From NCBI GenBank assembly GCA_019459185.1, contig JAIBEO010000080.1:22320-86319 (forward strand): 64,000 nucleotides of DNA, given 5' to 3'. Both the position numbers and the translations under genes were made by a program. A model generated the notes under the pieces. It was not told the origin of the DNA and searched no databases. It saw only the letters and a list, made by a program, of their open reading frames with translations. The DNA comes from Rhizobium sp. Lineage in GTDB: Bacteria > Pseudomonadota > Gammaproteobacteria > Xanthomonadales > Xanthomonadaceae. Below are positions 49,347 through 59,507 of this stretch, piece by piece. The first letter of the stretch is position 1. Each line of letters starts with the position of its first letter.

Positions 49347-49583
49347 ATGATTCGCTTCCGGCTAGCCGAGCTGATCGCCGACAAGGCCTTCAAGGAACGC
49401 CGCTCGATCTCTATGACCGAGGTGGCAGAGGGGAGCGGGGTTCACCGGGCGACGCTGTCGAAGATGGCCAATCAGCCGGGAACCAACGTTGGGACTGAGA
49501 TAGTCGACAAGCTGTGCCGCTATTTCGGCTGCTCGGTCGGCGACCTACTGACGTACGTCGAGGAAGGCGAGACACCCAAATGA
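49347..49583 (+). CDS. XRE/Cro-type repressor of the integrative element
   Basis: MIRFRLAELIADKAFKERRSISMTEVAEGSGVHRATLSKMANQPGTNVGTEIVDKLCRYFGCSVGDLLTYVEE; divergent from xis/int. Confidence 0.85.
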   Translation: MIRFRLAELIADKAFKERRSISMTEVAEGSGVHRATLSKMANQPGTNVGTEIVDKLCRYFGCSVGDLLTYVEEGETPK

Positions 49584-49918
49584 TTGGTCCAAAGAATTTC
49601 ACATTGCGAGCAAGTCGCAACGAACATCGATGAAAATTTGCATGAGGAAGGCCTTCTTAGAGAAGGCGATCCTGAACTCTCCTTACTGCCGAGAGTATTC
49701 ATCGCTGCGCAATGAATATTGACCGCCCTGCGACAGCGGGAACTCCCGCAATTTCGGGCGTAGTAGTGAATAAGAGAAGAATCCAGCTTGGTCAGTTACA
49801 TCTCTGATCAGTTTCAGACGCGAATCAACAGCCGCGGAAAGCCAATCTGAATCGCGCCGCCTTTCCCGGAGACTAGTTGGTCGGAGTAGGGTAGGACGGG
49901 CGGGACCCACGCGATTAC

Positions 49919-51160
49919 TCAGCCCGATCCTGCCGGAAGCCTGATCTCCGCGCGGACGAGCCGCTCGGCGTCCGACGTGCCGTCGCACAGCGCCAAAGCC
50001 CGGTCCCTGATGTCCTCCGGTCTCAGCCCGTGCGCCTTGCCGGCGGCCAGGCAGGCCTCCTGGGCCATCGCCACGTCCCGGGACGAAACCTCGTAGCCAT
50101 AGCCCCGCGCCATCCAGCCCAGGGCCAGTAGCCCAGCTTCCAGCGCAAACGCCGGCTGCTTGGTGGCGAAATCCCGTGCCGCGCGGGCGAGGGTGCGCGG
50201 GTCGGTCGGGCTGCTGCGGGCTAGTTTCAGGGCCGCGTCGAACAGCCCGGCGCTCTTGGCGGCGGCGAACCACTTGCCTTCACTGCCCGGATTCGCCTCC
50301 ACCAGGTCGGTGAGGATGCGAGCCTTGTCTTTCTCGGGGTATTTGGCAGCGAGGGCCTTGAGGGTGCCCAGGTTGGTGTTGGCCTGGTTGGCCTCGAACG
50401 CGTACTGGCGGTAGGCGAGCTCGCGCTGGCCGAGGTCTATCAGGATCGAATCGCAGGTGCGGGCCACCTCATAGCGGTAGCGGCCCTGCTGGTAGCAGCG
50501 CTCCGCCATGGTCAGCGCTTCGTGGTGGTGCCCGTGGTCCAGCAGCGCCTTTACGCCCCAGCGGTGGTAGTCCCACCAGCCGTGGGTCTGGGCTGATTCG
50601 AGCAGAACCAGCAGTTCGGCGTGGCGCCCGGCCGCGTAGAGGCTGGAAAGGCAGGGCATGGTGCCGGAGTACCAGCCGGACCCCTTGGCACCCGGTGCCC
50701 AGGCGGCATGCAGCCCAGGCAGCAGCTCGTCGGCCCAGGCCGAGGCGACCTCCGGACTGCCGCACAGGGTGACCCAGTGGTCACCCAACCGCTCGATCCA
50801 CGGAATCTGGTCGTCGGCCATGGCCTGCCAAAGCCGCTCCAGCCAGGCCTGGCGGGTATTGGCCGCGACCTCGACGGTGCCGATCAGGGGCACGAACTGC
50901 TCGAAAACATCGCGGATAGCCGCCTGCAGGCGGCCGGAGGAGTCATCGACGTTCTCGAAGGCCGGCGAGAGCTTCTCAATGAGACGCACGGCCCCGTCGG
51001 CGGCCAGGACCGGGTCCTTGCGGACCATGGCCCGGATCTCGGCGGCGGCCTCGTCCAGGCGTTCAATGGCCCGATCGGACTTCCAGCCGAAGGCGCCGCG
51101 GCGGAAGCGGGCTGCGAAGGTCCATGCGGGGGCGGATCGTGGGGCCCGGGGCGTGGCCAT
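49919..51160 (-). CDS. Hypothetical helical-repeat protein
   Basis: 413-aa ORF, alpha-helical repeat character (LDHGHHHEALTMAERCYQQGRYRYEVARTC...). Confidence 0.65.
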   Translation of the reverse strand: MATPRAPRSAPAWTFAARFRRGAFGWKSDRAIERLDEAAAEIRAMVRKDPVLAADGAVRLIEKLSPAFENVDDSSGRLQAAIRDVFEQFVPLIGTVEVAANTRQAWLERLWQAMADDQIPWIERLGDHWVTLCGSPEVASAWADELLPGLHAAWAPGAKGSGWYSGTMPCLSSLYAAGRHAELLVLLESAQTHGWWDYHRWGVKALLDHGHHHEALTMAERCYQQGRYRYEVARTCDSILIDLGQRELAYRQYAFEANQANTNLGTLKALAAKYPEKDKARILTDLVEANPGSEGKWFAAAKSAGLFDAALKLARSSPTDPRTLARAARDFATKQPAFALEAGLLALGWMARGYGYEVSSRDVAMAQEACLAAGKAHGLRPEDIRDRALALCDGTSDAERLVRAEIRLPAGSG

Positions 51161-51238
51161 GCGCGCCTTTACTCAGTTGGCCCGGGGCGGCCAAACAAGA
51201 CTTGGCACAGCCAGGGCACAGATTTGTCACAGGAGGTT

Positions 51239-51315
51239 TGGCGCGCCCGGAGGGATTCGAACCCCCGACCAATGGCTTCGGAAGCCACTACTCTATCCGG
51301 CTGAGCTACGGGCGC
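51239..51315 (-). tRNA. tRNA-Arg(CCG), CCA encoded
   Basis: Reverse complement GCGCCCGTAGCTCAGCCGGATAGAGTAGTGGCTTCCGAAGCCATTGGTCGGGGGTTCGAATCCCTCCGGGCGCGCCA folds as cloverleaf; anticodon loop TTCCGAA. Confidence 0.95.
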
Positions 51316-51380
51316 GTTTTTAAAGGACTTTTTCTTCAAACCGGCCTGAAACTGAGTTCAGGCCCTGTGACACTTTAACC

Positions 51381-51446
51381 GGCGCCTTTGACCGATGAGT
51401 AGGGGCTTCGGAAGCCACTACTCTATCCGGCTGAGCTACAGGCGCC
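51381..51446 (-). pseudogene. Chimeric partial tRNA-Arg copy (5' half intact, T-arm replaced)
   Basis: 36-nt exact identity (51404-51439 vs 51274-51309) covering D-arm and anticodon arm, then non-tRNA sequence CCTACTCATCGGTCAAA. Confidence 0.8.
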
Positions 51447-51564
51447 TGGCCGGGCATTATGCCACGCGGCGGCGGGCCGGCGACCCCCGGGGCGGGCGGC
51501 GCCAGCGTTTTGTGGAGGTCCGCACGGACAACCGGCCACATTCGTGTGACGCTGCGGTTAACGT

Positions 51565-54495
51565 ATGCCTGACGCTTCCGCCCGCAGCCCCGCCCCGACC
51601 ATGGACCTCGCGTTCATCGCCAGCCTGTTGCTGCATCCGTCCAGGCGCGCCCTGCTGGCGCTGGATGCGCACGGCCAGGTGGTGGCGGCCAACGACCGCG
51701 CCCGGGGCCTCGTCGGGCCGGCCCTGGAAGCCTCGCTGCGTGAGGCGCTGGCCGACGGCATGCGCCAACTGGCCGGACACCCCGAGCGCGAGGTGCAGTA
51801 CCGGCACCAGGACGAAGGCTTCACCCTCGATTGCCTGCTGCGCGCCGTGCGCGGCGACGACGGCGGCATCCGCGGTTACACCGTCAGCCTCTACAGCCAC
51901 GACGAAGCCCCCGACCTGGCCGAAGCCCCCGACCGCGCGCGCTGGCGCTTCGCGCTCGAAAGCGCCCAGGACGGCCTGTGGGACTGGGACTCCGAGTCCG
52001 GCCAGGTCTACCGCTCGGGCCGCTGTTTCACCATGCTCGGCTACTCGCGCGACGCCCTCGACGGCAGCTTCGACGCCTGGCAGTCGCTGATCCACCCCGA
52101 CGACAAGCCGCGGGTGAAGGCGGCCCTGCACGCCCACCTGGCCGGCGAGCGCGAGAACTACCAGGTGGACTACCGCGTGCGCGACGCCAACGGCCGCTGG
52201 CGCTGGATCCTCGACCGCGGCCGCGCCATCAGCTGGGACACCGCCGGGCGGCCGCGCCGGGTGATCGGCACCCACACCGACATCCACGACTACAAGCAGA
52301 TCGAAACCCAGCTGCGCGAGCGCGAGCTGATCCTCAACCAGGCCCAGCACGTGGCCCACCTGGGCAGCTGGAGTTGGGACCCGGAAACCGACCAGCTGTG
52401 GTGGTCGGACGAGCTGTACTGGATCGTCGGCCTGTCGCGGCGCAAGCCGCCGCCGAGCTTCCGCAACCAGCGGCACCTGTTCACGCCCGAATCCTACGTG
52501 CGCCTGCACGAGGCGTCGGTGGCCCTGCTCAAGCACGGCAAGCCCTACGCGCTGGAAGTGGTGATGCTGCGGCCCAACGGCGAGCGCCGCACCGTGCAGG
52601 CGCGCGCCGAGGCCATCCTGAGCAGCGACGGCCGGGTGGAGCGCATGGTGGGCGTGCTGCATGACGTCACCGTGCAGCGCGAGGCCGAAGAAACCTCGCG
52701 CTGGCGCAACGACCTGCTCAACCGCATCGCCGCCATGGGCCGCATCGGCGGCTTCGAGCTGCTGGTGGACACCGGCACGCTGCACTGGACCGACGAGAAC
52801 TACCGCATCCACGGCATCGAGCCCGGCACGCCGCTGCGCTTCGAGGAAACACTGCCCAGCTACTGCCCGGATTCGCAGCAAAAGCTGCGGCTGGCGCTGC
52901 AGCGCATGGTGCAGGAGCGCGTGCCCGAGCAGACGGTGGAAGCCTGCTATTTCACGCCCGACGGCCGCCGCATCTGGCTGCGCATCACCGGCAGCCTGGA
53001 GCTGCGCGAAGGCCGTCCCTACCGCATCACCGGCCTCACCCAGGACGTCACCGAGGAACACGAGGCCGGCGAGCGAATCGAGCAGCTGGCGCACTACGAC
53101 ACGCTCACCGGCCTGCCGAACCGTTTCCTGTTCCGCCAGACCGCCGACGAGGCGATCGAACTGGCCAAGCGCAGCGGCAAGCCGCTGGCGCTGCTGTTCC
53201 TCGACCTCGACCGCTTCAAGTACGTCAACGACACCCAGGGCCACGAGGCTGGCGACCAGCTGCTGCAGGAAATCGCCAGCCGCCTGCGGGCCTGCGTGCG
53301 CGCCAGCGACCTGGTCGGGCGCCTGGGCGGCGACGAGTTCCTGGTGCTGCTGCGGGAAGTGGCGCGGCCCGAGGACGCGGCCCTGGTGGCACGCAAGGTC
53401 ATCGACGCCATCGGCCAGCCGATCCAGCTGCGCACCGGCGACGCGCAGGTGGGCTGCAGCATCGGCATCGCCCTGCTGGGCGAAGGCAACAGCGACCTGG
53501 AAAGCCTGCTGCGCTCCGCCGACACCGCCATGTACGCAGCCAAGGACGCCGGCCGCAACACCTACCAGTTCTACAACAGCAGCTTCTACGAGCGCGTGCA
53601 GCGCCGCGTGACGCTCGAGCAGGAACTGCGCCAGGCCCTGGCCCACGACGAGTTCCAGCTCGCCTTCCAGCCCACCGTTTCGCTGCGCGACGGCGGCGTG
53701 GCCTGCATCGAGGCGCTGCTGCGCTGGACCACGCGCGCCGGCGTGCAGCGTTCGCCGGTGGAATTCATCCCGGTGGCGGAAGAGTGCGGCGAGATCCTGC
53801 CCATCGGCCGCTGGGTGCTGGGCGAGGCCTGCCGGCAGGCGCGGCGGTGGCACGAGGCCGGGCTGCAGTTCGGCCGCATCGCCGTGAACGTGTCGCCGCT
53901 GCAGCTGCGCGATCCCGAATTCGCGGCGCAGGTGCTGGCCATCTGCGAACGCGAGCACTGGCCCAGCGACCGGCTGGTGCTGGAGATCACCGAATCGGCG
54001 CTGATGCGCGAGAGCGAGGTGCTGGCGAACGCGTTCGCGCTGTTCAAGGCCAATGGCATCACGCTGTCGATCGACGACTTCGGCACCGGGTTCTCCAACC
54101 TGGGCTACCTGCACCGCTTTCCGCTGCGCAACCTCAAGATCGACCGCAGCTTCGTCAGCCAGATGGAAACCAGCCCGAACCTGCTCGAGCTCACCCACGC
54201 CGTGGTCAGCCTGGGCCATGCCCTGGGCCTGGCGGTGGTGGCCGAGGGCGTGGAAACCGAGAGCGTGCTGCAGCTGCTGCGCCAGCAGGGCTGCGACGAG
54301 GCGCAGGGTTACCTGTTCAGGCGCCCCCCGCCCGGGGCGGGACAGGCCCCCCGGGGGGGGGGGCCCGGGGGGGGGCAACCCGCTCGGGTGCGCCAGCGGC
54401 GGCCCCCGCTGGGCGGCCACGCGGCCCCGGTTACCCTGTCCCCGCCCCCGCGGCCGGGCGCGGAACTGGCCACCTGGCTGGCGGCGCAGGGCTGA
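51565..54495 (+). CDS. Multi-PAS GGDEF-EAL protein (c-di-GMP signalling); C-terminal end possibly frameshifted
   Basis: PAS repeats; GGDEF (LVGRLGGDEFLVLLREV); EAL-type region with CIEALLRWT, ITESALM and DDFGTGFSNLGYL motifs; poly-G tracts near the 3' end. Confidence 0.92.
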   Translation: MPDASARSPAPTMDLAFIASLLLHPSRRALLALDAHGQVVAANDRARGLVGPALEASLREALADGMRQLAGHPEREVQYRHQDEGFTLDCLLRAVRGDDGGIRGYTVSLYSHDEAPDLAEAPDRARWRFALESAQDGLWDWDSESGQVYRSGRCFTMLGYSRDALDGSFDAWQSLIHPDDKPRVKAALHAHLAGERENYQVDYRVRDANGRWRWILDRGRAISWDTAGRPRRVIGTHTDIHDYKQIETQLRERELILNQAQHVAHLGSWSWDPETDQLWWSDELYWIVGLSRRKPPPSFRNQRHLFTPESYVRLHEASVALLKHGKPYALEVVMLRPNGERRTVQARAEAILSSDGRVERMVGVLHDVTVQREAEETSRWRNDLLNRIAAMGRIGGFELLVDTGTLHWTDENYRIHGIEPGTPLRFEETLPSYCPDSQQKLRLALQRMVQERVPEQTVEACYFTPDGRRIWLRITGSLELREGRPYRITGLTQDVTEEHEAGERIEQLAHYDTLTGLPNRFLFRQTADEAIELAKRSGKPLALLFLDLDRFKYVNDTQGHEAGDQLLQEIASRLRACVRASDLVGRLGGDEFLVLLREVARPEDAALVARKVIDAIGQPIQLRTGDAQVGCSIGIALLGEGNSDLESLLRSADTAMYAAKDAGRNTYQFYNSSFYERVQRRVTLEQELRQALAHDEFQLAFQPTVSLRDGGVACIEALLRWTTRAGVQRSPVEFIPVAEECGEILPIGRWVLGEACRQARRWHEAGLQFGRIAVNVSPLQLRDPEFAAQVLAICEREHWPSDRLVLEITESALMRESEVLANAFALFKANGITLSIDDFGTGFSNLGYLHRFPLRNLKIDRSFVSQMETSPNLLELTHAVVSLGHALGLAVVAEGVETESVLQLLRQQGCDEAQGYLFRRPPPGAGQAPRGGGPGGGQPARVRQRRPPLGGHAAPVTLSPPPRPGAELATWLAAQG

Positions 54496-54504
54496 GCGCG
54501 GGGC

Positions 54505-54738
54505 TCAGCCGCGCGTGTAGACGGCCGCGTGGATGCAGGAAAGGATGGCCACCAGCACGCCGCCGAACGGGAAGAAGCCCAGCGACAGCACGAAGGTGAT
54601 GGCGTAACCCAGCCCGCCCAGCACGAACCAGAACAGCGCCCAGAGGATGCGGCCCTGCACCAGCTGGCCCAGTCCCGGGATGAACAGGCTGCAGACGGCG
54701 GCGATGACGTTTCCGGTGGAACCCTGGCCTGCACTCAT
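54505..54738 (-). CDS. Small two/three-TM membrane protein
   Basis: MSAGQGSTGNVIAAVCSLFIPGLGQLVQGRILWALFWFVLGGLGYAITFVLSLGFFPFGGVLVAILSCIHAAVYTRG. Confidence 0.75.
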   Translation of the reverse strand: MSAGQGSTGNVIAAVCSLFIPGLGQLVQGRILWALFWFVLGGLGYAITFVLSLGFFPFGGVLVAILSCIHAAVYTRG

Positions 54739-54856
54739 GCGTGTCTTTCCCGCGGTGGTGGATGACACCCGAAGCATGGGGCCCGCTGCCGCCGGGTTCA
54801 AGCGACACTCGTCATGGCCGCTGCGGCAGCGCGCGACGCCCTGATACGATTCGCGC

Positions 54857-55762
54857 ATGCCTTCCGAGCCCGCCTCCACGCCTGAAAACGCGCCGCTGCC
54901 AGCCTGGCGCGAACGCCTGCCGCACTACTGGAAGCTGGTGCGCGGCGACCGCCCGGTGGGCACGCTGCTGCTGCTCTGGCCCACCTGGTGGGCGCTGTGG
55001 CTGGCGGCCGGGGGCCTGCCGCCGCTGGGCACGCTTTTCATCTTCACCGCCGGCGTGTGGCTGACGCGTTCGGCCGGCTGCGTCATCAACGACTACGCCG
55101 ACCGCTGGCTGGACCCGCAGGTGGAGCGCACGAAAGCGCGACCGCTGGCCACCGGCGCGGTAAGCCCGCGCGAAGCGCTGGTGGTGTTCGCGGTGATGAT
55201 GCTGGTGGCCTTCGGGCTGGTGCTGCTGACCAACCGGCTCACGGTTTACCTGAGCATCGCCGGCGCCTTCCTGGCGGCAAGCTACCCGTTCCTCAAGCGC
55301 TACACCTACCTGCCGCAGGTGTACCTGGGCGTGGCCTTCGGCTGGGGCATCCCCATGGCCTTCGCGGCGGTGCAGGGCACGGTGCCGGCGCTGGCCTGGC
55401 TGCTGTTCCTGGGCAACCTGCTGTGGACCACCGGCTACGACACCTGGTACGCCATGGTGGACCGCGAGGACGATATCCGCGCGGGCTCGAAGTCCACCGC
55501 CATCCTGTTCGGCGACGCCGACCTGGTGGCGCAGGGCCTGCTGTTCGGCGGCTTCGCCTGGGCCCTGTGGCTGGTGGGGAGCCGCGCCGGGCTGGGCATC
55601 TTCTATTACGTGGCGCTGGGCGTGGCCGTGGTGCTGGTGCTGCGCCAGTTCTGGATCGCCCGCGACCGCGGCCGCGAGCACTGCTTCGAAGCCTTCCTGT
55701 CGAACCAGTGGGTGGGCCTGGCGGTGTTCGCCGGCATTGCCGCGAACTACGCCCTGGGCTGA
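54857..55762 (+). CDS. ubiA: 4-hydroxybenzoate octaprenyltransferase
   Basis: [66 protein letters not shown]. Confidence 0.95.
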   Translation: MPSEPASTPENAPLPAWRERLPHYWKLVRGDRPVGTLLLLWPTWWALWLAAGGLPPLGTLFIFTAGVWLTRSAGCVINDYADRWLDPQVERTKARPLATGAVSPREALVVFAVMMLVAFGLVLLTNRLTVYLSIAGAFLAASYPFLKRYTYLPQVYLGVAFGWGIPMAFAAVQGTVPALAWLLFLGNLLWTTGYDTWYAMVDREDDIRAGSKSTAILFGDADLVAQGLLFGGFAWALWLVGSRAGLGIFYYVALGVAVVLVLRQFWIARDRGREHCFEAFLSNQWVGLAVFAGIAANYALG

Positions 55763-55865
55763 GCCGGGCGGACGTCCGGTCGCCGCCGTCGCGAACGTGA
55801 CCTCGGGCCCATGCGGGCCGCACGCGCCCCGCCGACACTGCGGTTCCCGCCCCGAGGAAGCCGCC

Positions 55866-56390
55866 ATGAAACTCCGCCTGCTCGCCCTGCTGCTGGCCCT
55901 GCCCGCCGCCGCCTTCGCCGCCGACGCGCCGGCCCCCAGCCGCGAACACTTCGCGCCCAAGGGCATGGAAGCCTCGTACCACGACTACCACTACACGCCG
56001 GTGCTGAAGGTGGGCGAGATGGTGATCGTGTCGGGCATCCCCGCGGCCCACGGCGCCACCTATGAAGAGAAGGTGCGCAACCTGTTCAAGGCGCTGGAGC
56101 GGCACCTGCAGGAAGCCGGCGCCAGCCTGGCCGACGTGGTGGAACTCACCAGTTTCCACCCCGGCGCCACCGACAGCGCCACCTTCAACGCCGAGTTCGC
56201 GCGCTTCGCGCCGATCCACCATGAGTTCTTCCCCGACCACTACCCGGCCTGGAGCGCGGTGGGCACGACGGCCCTGCTGATGCCGACGGCGGTGGTGGAA
56301 CTGCGCGCCGTGGCCATCATCGGTTCGGGCAAGGCGCCGCGCGCCGACATTGCCAAGCCGGCGCCGCGACCCGTCGCCCCGGCGAACTGA
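55866..56390 (+). CDS. Exported RidA/YjgF-family protein
   Basis: Signal peptide MKLRLLALLLALPAAAFA plus RidA-like core (VGEMVIVSGIPAAHGATYEEKVRNLFKALERHLQEAGASLADVVELTSFHPG). Confidence 0.85.
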   Translation: MKLRLLALLLALPAAAFAADAPAPSREHFAPKGMEASYHDYHYTPVLKVGEMVIVSGIPAAHGATYEEKVRNLFKALERHLQEAGASLADVVELTSFHPGATDSATFNAEFARFAPIHHEFFPDHYPAWSAVGTTALLMPTAVVELRAVAIIGSGKAPRADIAKPAPRPVAPAN

Positions 56391-56401
56391 GCCGCGCGCG
56401 C

Positions 56402-57118
56402 TTACGGCCGCCCGCCCGGCGGCAGCGCGCGCGCCAGTACCCACACGTCGACCCGCGCCACCCCGGCGCGCCGCAGCACGCGCGCGGCTTCGGCCAGGGT
56501 GGCGCCGGTGGTCATGACGTCGTCGACCAGGGCCACGTGCGCCGGCAGCGGCGGGCCGGGCGCCAGGACGAAGGCGCCGCGGAGGTTGGCCTGGCGGGCC
56601 TTCGCGCCCAGTTCGGATTGCGGGGCGGTGTGGCGGCGACGCTGCAGCCGGGTGTCGAGCAGGGGCAGGGCCAGGGCGCGGCCGAGCGGGCGGGCCAGTT
56701 CCAGGGCCTGGTCGTAACCGCGTTGGCGCAGCCGCCTGTGGTGCAGGGGCAGCGGCAGCAGGGCGGCCGGGCGCGGCGCCCCCGCGAAGGCCGGGGCCGC
56801 CAGCGCCGCCAGCAGCCGGCCGGCGGCCAGGTCGGCGTGGAATTTCAGGCGGCGCAGCAGGCCGTTGACCGGGGGCTGGTACAGGAAGACCGCCCGGCTG
56901 GCAGCGAAGGGCACGGCCAACCCCACGCAGCGCCCGCAGCGCGGCGCCGGGCGCGGCAGGGGCAGGGCGCAGCGGGCGCAGGCGGCGGTGTTCCAGGGCA
57001 GGCCGGCCCGGCAGGCCGCGCACAGGTCGTCGCCGTCGCCGGGCGAACGGCACACCAGGCAGCGCAGTGGCAGCAGCACCCGGCCCAGCGCGGTGAAAAA
57101 ATCGCGGGGCGGGTTCAA
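56402..57118 (-). CDS. comF: ComF-family phosphoribosyltransferase
   Basis: LPLRCLVCRSPGDGDDLCAACRAGLPW...CARC zinc finger; VALVDDVMTTGATLAEAARVLRRAGVARVDVWVLAR. Confidence 0.93.
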   Translation of the reverse strand: MNPPRDFFTALGRVLLPLRCLVCRSPGDGDDLCAACRAGLPWNTAACARCALPLPRPAPRCGRCVGLAVPFAASRAVFLYQPPVNGLLRRLKFHADLAAGRLLAALAAPAFAGAPRPAALLPLPLHHRRLRQRGYDQALELARPLGRALALPLLDTRLQRRRHTAPQSELGAKARQANLRGAFVLAPGPPLPAHVALVDDVMTTGATLAEAARVLRRAGVARVDVWVLARALPPGGRP

Positions 57119-57204
57119 GGGAAGGCGTGCCGTGGTTCACGGAATGGCCCCACCCCTCGGGCGTAGGCTCGGCCTCCCGGGCACCCCCCGACCGGGGTGG
57201 CGCC

Positions 57205-57234
57205 GTCAACCCGGGGGTGGGCTCTTTGGTTGAC
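57205..57234. promoter_or_regulatory. Candidate BirA-type biotin operator upstream of bioB
   Basis: Inverted repeat GTCAACC-N16-GGTTGAC, similar to the known BirA consensus TTGTAAACC-N14-16-GGTTTACAA. Confidence 0.5.
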
Positions 57235-57295
57235 AGGGTAGGGCATGCTCACCAGACTGCCGCTCTCTTTTCACCCGCGCCGTCAGGGATAACCC

Positions 57296-58312
57296 ATGCC
57301 TGCTGTCATCCGCCACGACTGGACGCGCGAGCAAGTCCTCGCCCTGTTCGAGCTGCCCTTCCCCGAGCTGGTGTTCCGCGCCGCCACCGTGCACCGCGAA
57401 CACTTCCAGCCCAACCAGGTCCAGGTGTCGACCCTGCTGTCGGTGAAGACCGGCGGCTGCCCCGAGGATTGTGGCTACTGCCCGCAGGCCGCCCGTTACC
57501 ACACCGGCGTGGAAGCCACCAAGCTGATGGAAACCCAGGCCGTGCTCGAGCGCGCGCGCGCCGCCAAGGCCGCCGGCGCCTCGCGCTTCTGCATGGGCGC
57601 CGCCTGGCGCAGCCCGAAGGACCGCGACATCCCGAAGGTGGCCGAGATGATCCGCGAGGTGAAGGCCCTGGGCCTGGAAACCTGCGCCACCCTGGGCATG
57701 CTCAGCGGCGACCAGGCGCAGAAGCTGCGCAGCGCGGGCCTGGACTACTACAACCACAACCTCGACACCGCGCCCGAGTTCTACGGCGACGTGATCAAGA
57801 CCCGCGAATACCAGGACCGCCTGGACACGCTGGAACACGTGCGCGACGCCGGCCTGAAGACCTGCTGCGGCGGCATCGTGGGCATGGGCGAAAGCCGCGC
57901 CCAGCGCGCCGGCCTGCTGCAGGCGCTGGCCAACCTGCCGGCGCACCCGGATTCGGTGCCCATCAACCGCCTGGTGCAGGTGGAAGGCACGCCGCTGGCC
58001 GGCACCGCCCTGCTCGATCCGTTCGAATTCGTGCGTACCATTGCGGCGGCCCGCATCATGATGCCGGCTTCGATGGTGCGGCTGTCGGCGGGACGCGCCG
58101 AGATGAGCGAGGAGCTGCAGGCGATGTGTTTCCTGGCGGGCGCGAATTCCATCTTCTACGGCGAGAAGCTGCTGACCACCGGCAACCCCGACGTCGAGGC
58201 CGACCAGGCCCTGTTCGCCCGCCTCGGCCTGGAGCCGATGCCGGTGGTGCATGAATCGAAGACCGTGCACGCCGACATCGTCGAAACCGCCACCGCCGGC
58301 TGCGCCGCCTGA
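57296..58312 (+). CDS. bioB: Biotin synthase
   Basis: [29 protein letters not shown] radical-SAM CxxxCxx[13 protein letters not shown]. Confidence 0.98.
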   Translation: MPAVIRHDWTREQVLALFELPFPELVFRAATVHREHFQPNQVQVSTLLSVKTGGCPEDCGYCPQAARYHTGVEATKLMETQAVLERARAAKAAGASRFCMGAAWRSPKDRDIPKVAEMIREVKALGLETCATLGMLSGDQAQKLRSAGLDYYNHNLDTAPEFYGDVIKTREYQDRLDTLEHVRDAGLKTCCGGIVGMGESRAQRAGLLQALANLPAHPDSVPINRLVQVEGTPLAGTALLDPFEFVRTIAAARIMMPASMVRLSAGRAEMSEELQAMCFLAGANSIFYGEKLLTTGNPDVEADQALFARLGLEPMPVVHESKTVHADIVETATAGCAA

Positions 58313-58313
58313 C

Positions 58314-59507
58314 ATGCCGCGCATCCGGCTGGCCGACCGCGTCGCCATCGCCCGCGCCGAGCGCACGGCGAACGCCGCGCTGCGCCCGCGCCGCGAAATC
58401 AGCGCGCGCGAAGGCTGCCGGGTGGTCATCGACGGCCGCACGCTGACCAGCTTCTGCGGCAACGACTACCTGGGCCTGGGCCAGCACCTGGACGTGGTGA
58501 GCGCCTTCCAGGAAGCCTCGGCCTGGCACGGCGTGGGCAGCACCGGTTCGGCCCTGGTCACCGGCCACCACGCCGAACACGCCGCCTTCGAGCGCGAAAT
58601 GGCGCAGTGGCTGGGCTACGAGCGCGCGCTGTTCTTCGGCAGCGGCTACCAGGCCAACCTGGCCGTGATGCAGTCGCTGCTGGCCGAAGGCGACGTGTGC
58701 GTGCAGGACAAGCTCAACCACGCCTGCCTGATCGACGGCGCGCGCCTGGCCGGCTGCGAGCTCAAGCGCTATCCGCATCTTGATGTCGAAGCCGCGTTGC
58801 GCCAGCTGATGTCGCGCCGCGACGGCGCCGCCATGCTGGCCACCGACGGCGTCTTCAGCATGGACGGCGACCGCGCCCCGCTGGCCGACCTGGCCCTGGT
58901 GGCGCGCGCGCAGGACGCTTTGCTTTACGTGGACGACGCCCACGGCATCGGCGTGCTGGGCCCCGAAGGCCGCGGCAGCCTGGCCGTGGCCGGCCTGGGC
59001 GCGCGCGAAGTGCCGCTGCTGCTGGTGCCGCTGGGCAAGGCCTTCGGCGGCCAGGGCGCGGTGCTGCTGGGCAGCGAGGCGCTGGTGGGCCACGTGGCCG
59101 AAACCGCGCGCCCGTATCTGTTCTCCACCGCGCCGGCGCCGGCGATGGCCGCGGCCATGCGCGCCAGCCTGAAACTCATCCGCACCGAAAGCTGGCGCCG
59201 CGCCAAGCTGGCTTCGCTGGTGGCGCGCTTCCGCCGCGGTGCCGCCGCGCTCGGCCTGCCGCTGCAGGAATCGTTCACGCCGATCCAGCCGGTGGTGCTG
59301 GGCGACAACGCCCGCGCGCTGGCCGCCTCGCGTTCGCTCGAGGCGCAGGGCTACCTGGTGTCGGCCATCCGCCCGCCCACCGTGCCCGAGGGCCAGGCGC
59401 GCCTGCGCGTGACGCTTTCCGTGGACCACGGCGAAGCCGACGTGGACGGCCTGCTTGCCGCGCTCGCCGAAGCCGTGAAGGCCGCGCCCGCCCCGCTACC
59501 GGCATGA
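58314..59507 (+). CDS. bioF: 8-amino-7-oxononanoate synthase
   Basis: [19 protein letters not shown]-type PLP region [19 protein letters not shown] variant; follows bioB. Confidence 0.96.
   Translation: MPRIRLADRVAIARAERTANAALRPRREISAREGCRVVIDGRTLTSFCGNDYLGLGQHLDVVSAFQEASAWHGVGSTGSALVTGHHAEHAAFEREMAQWLGYERALFFGSGYQANLAVMQSLLAEGDVCVQDKLNHACLIDGARLAGCELKRYPHLDVEAALRQLMSRRDGAAMLATDGVFSMDGDRAPLADLALVARAQDALLYVDDAHGIGVLGPEGRGSLAVAGLGAREVPLLLVPLGKAFGGQGAVLLGSEALVGHVAETARPYLFSTAPAPAMAAAMRASLKLIRTESWRRAKLASLVARFRRGAAALGLPLQESFTPIQPVVLGDNARALAASRSLEAQGYLVSAIRPPTVPEGQARLRVTLSVDHGEADVDGLLAALAEAVKAAPAPLPA

Noticed and set aside
51457-54420. 987-aa minus-strand ORF opposite the GGDEF-EAL gene
   Set aside because: High-GC antisense artefact; the opposite strand has unambiguous GGDEF/EAL motifs.
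55293-57209. 638-aa minus-strand ORF over ubiA/ridA/comF
   Set aside because: Low-complexity Arg/Pro/Ala composition, overlaps well-supported genes in other frames.
57206-59429. Large minus-strand ORFs opposite bioB and bioF
   Set aside because: Antisense artefacts of GC-rich coding sequence.
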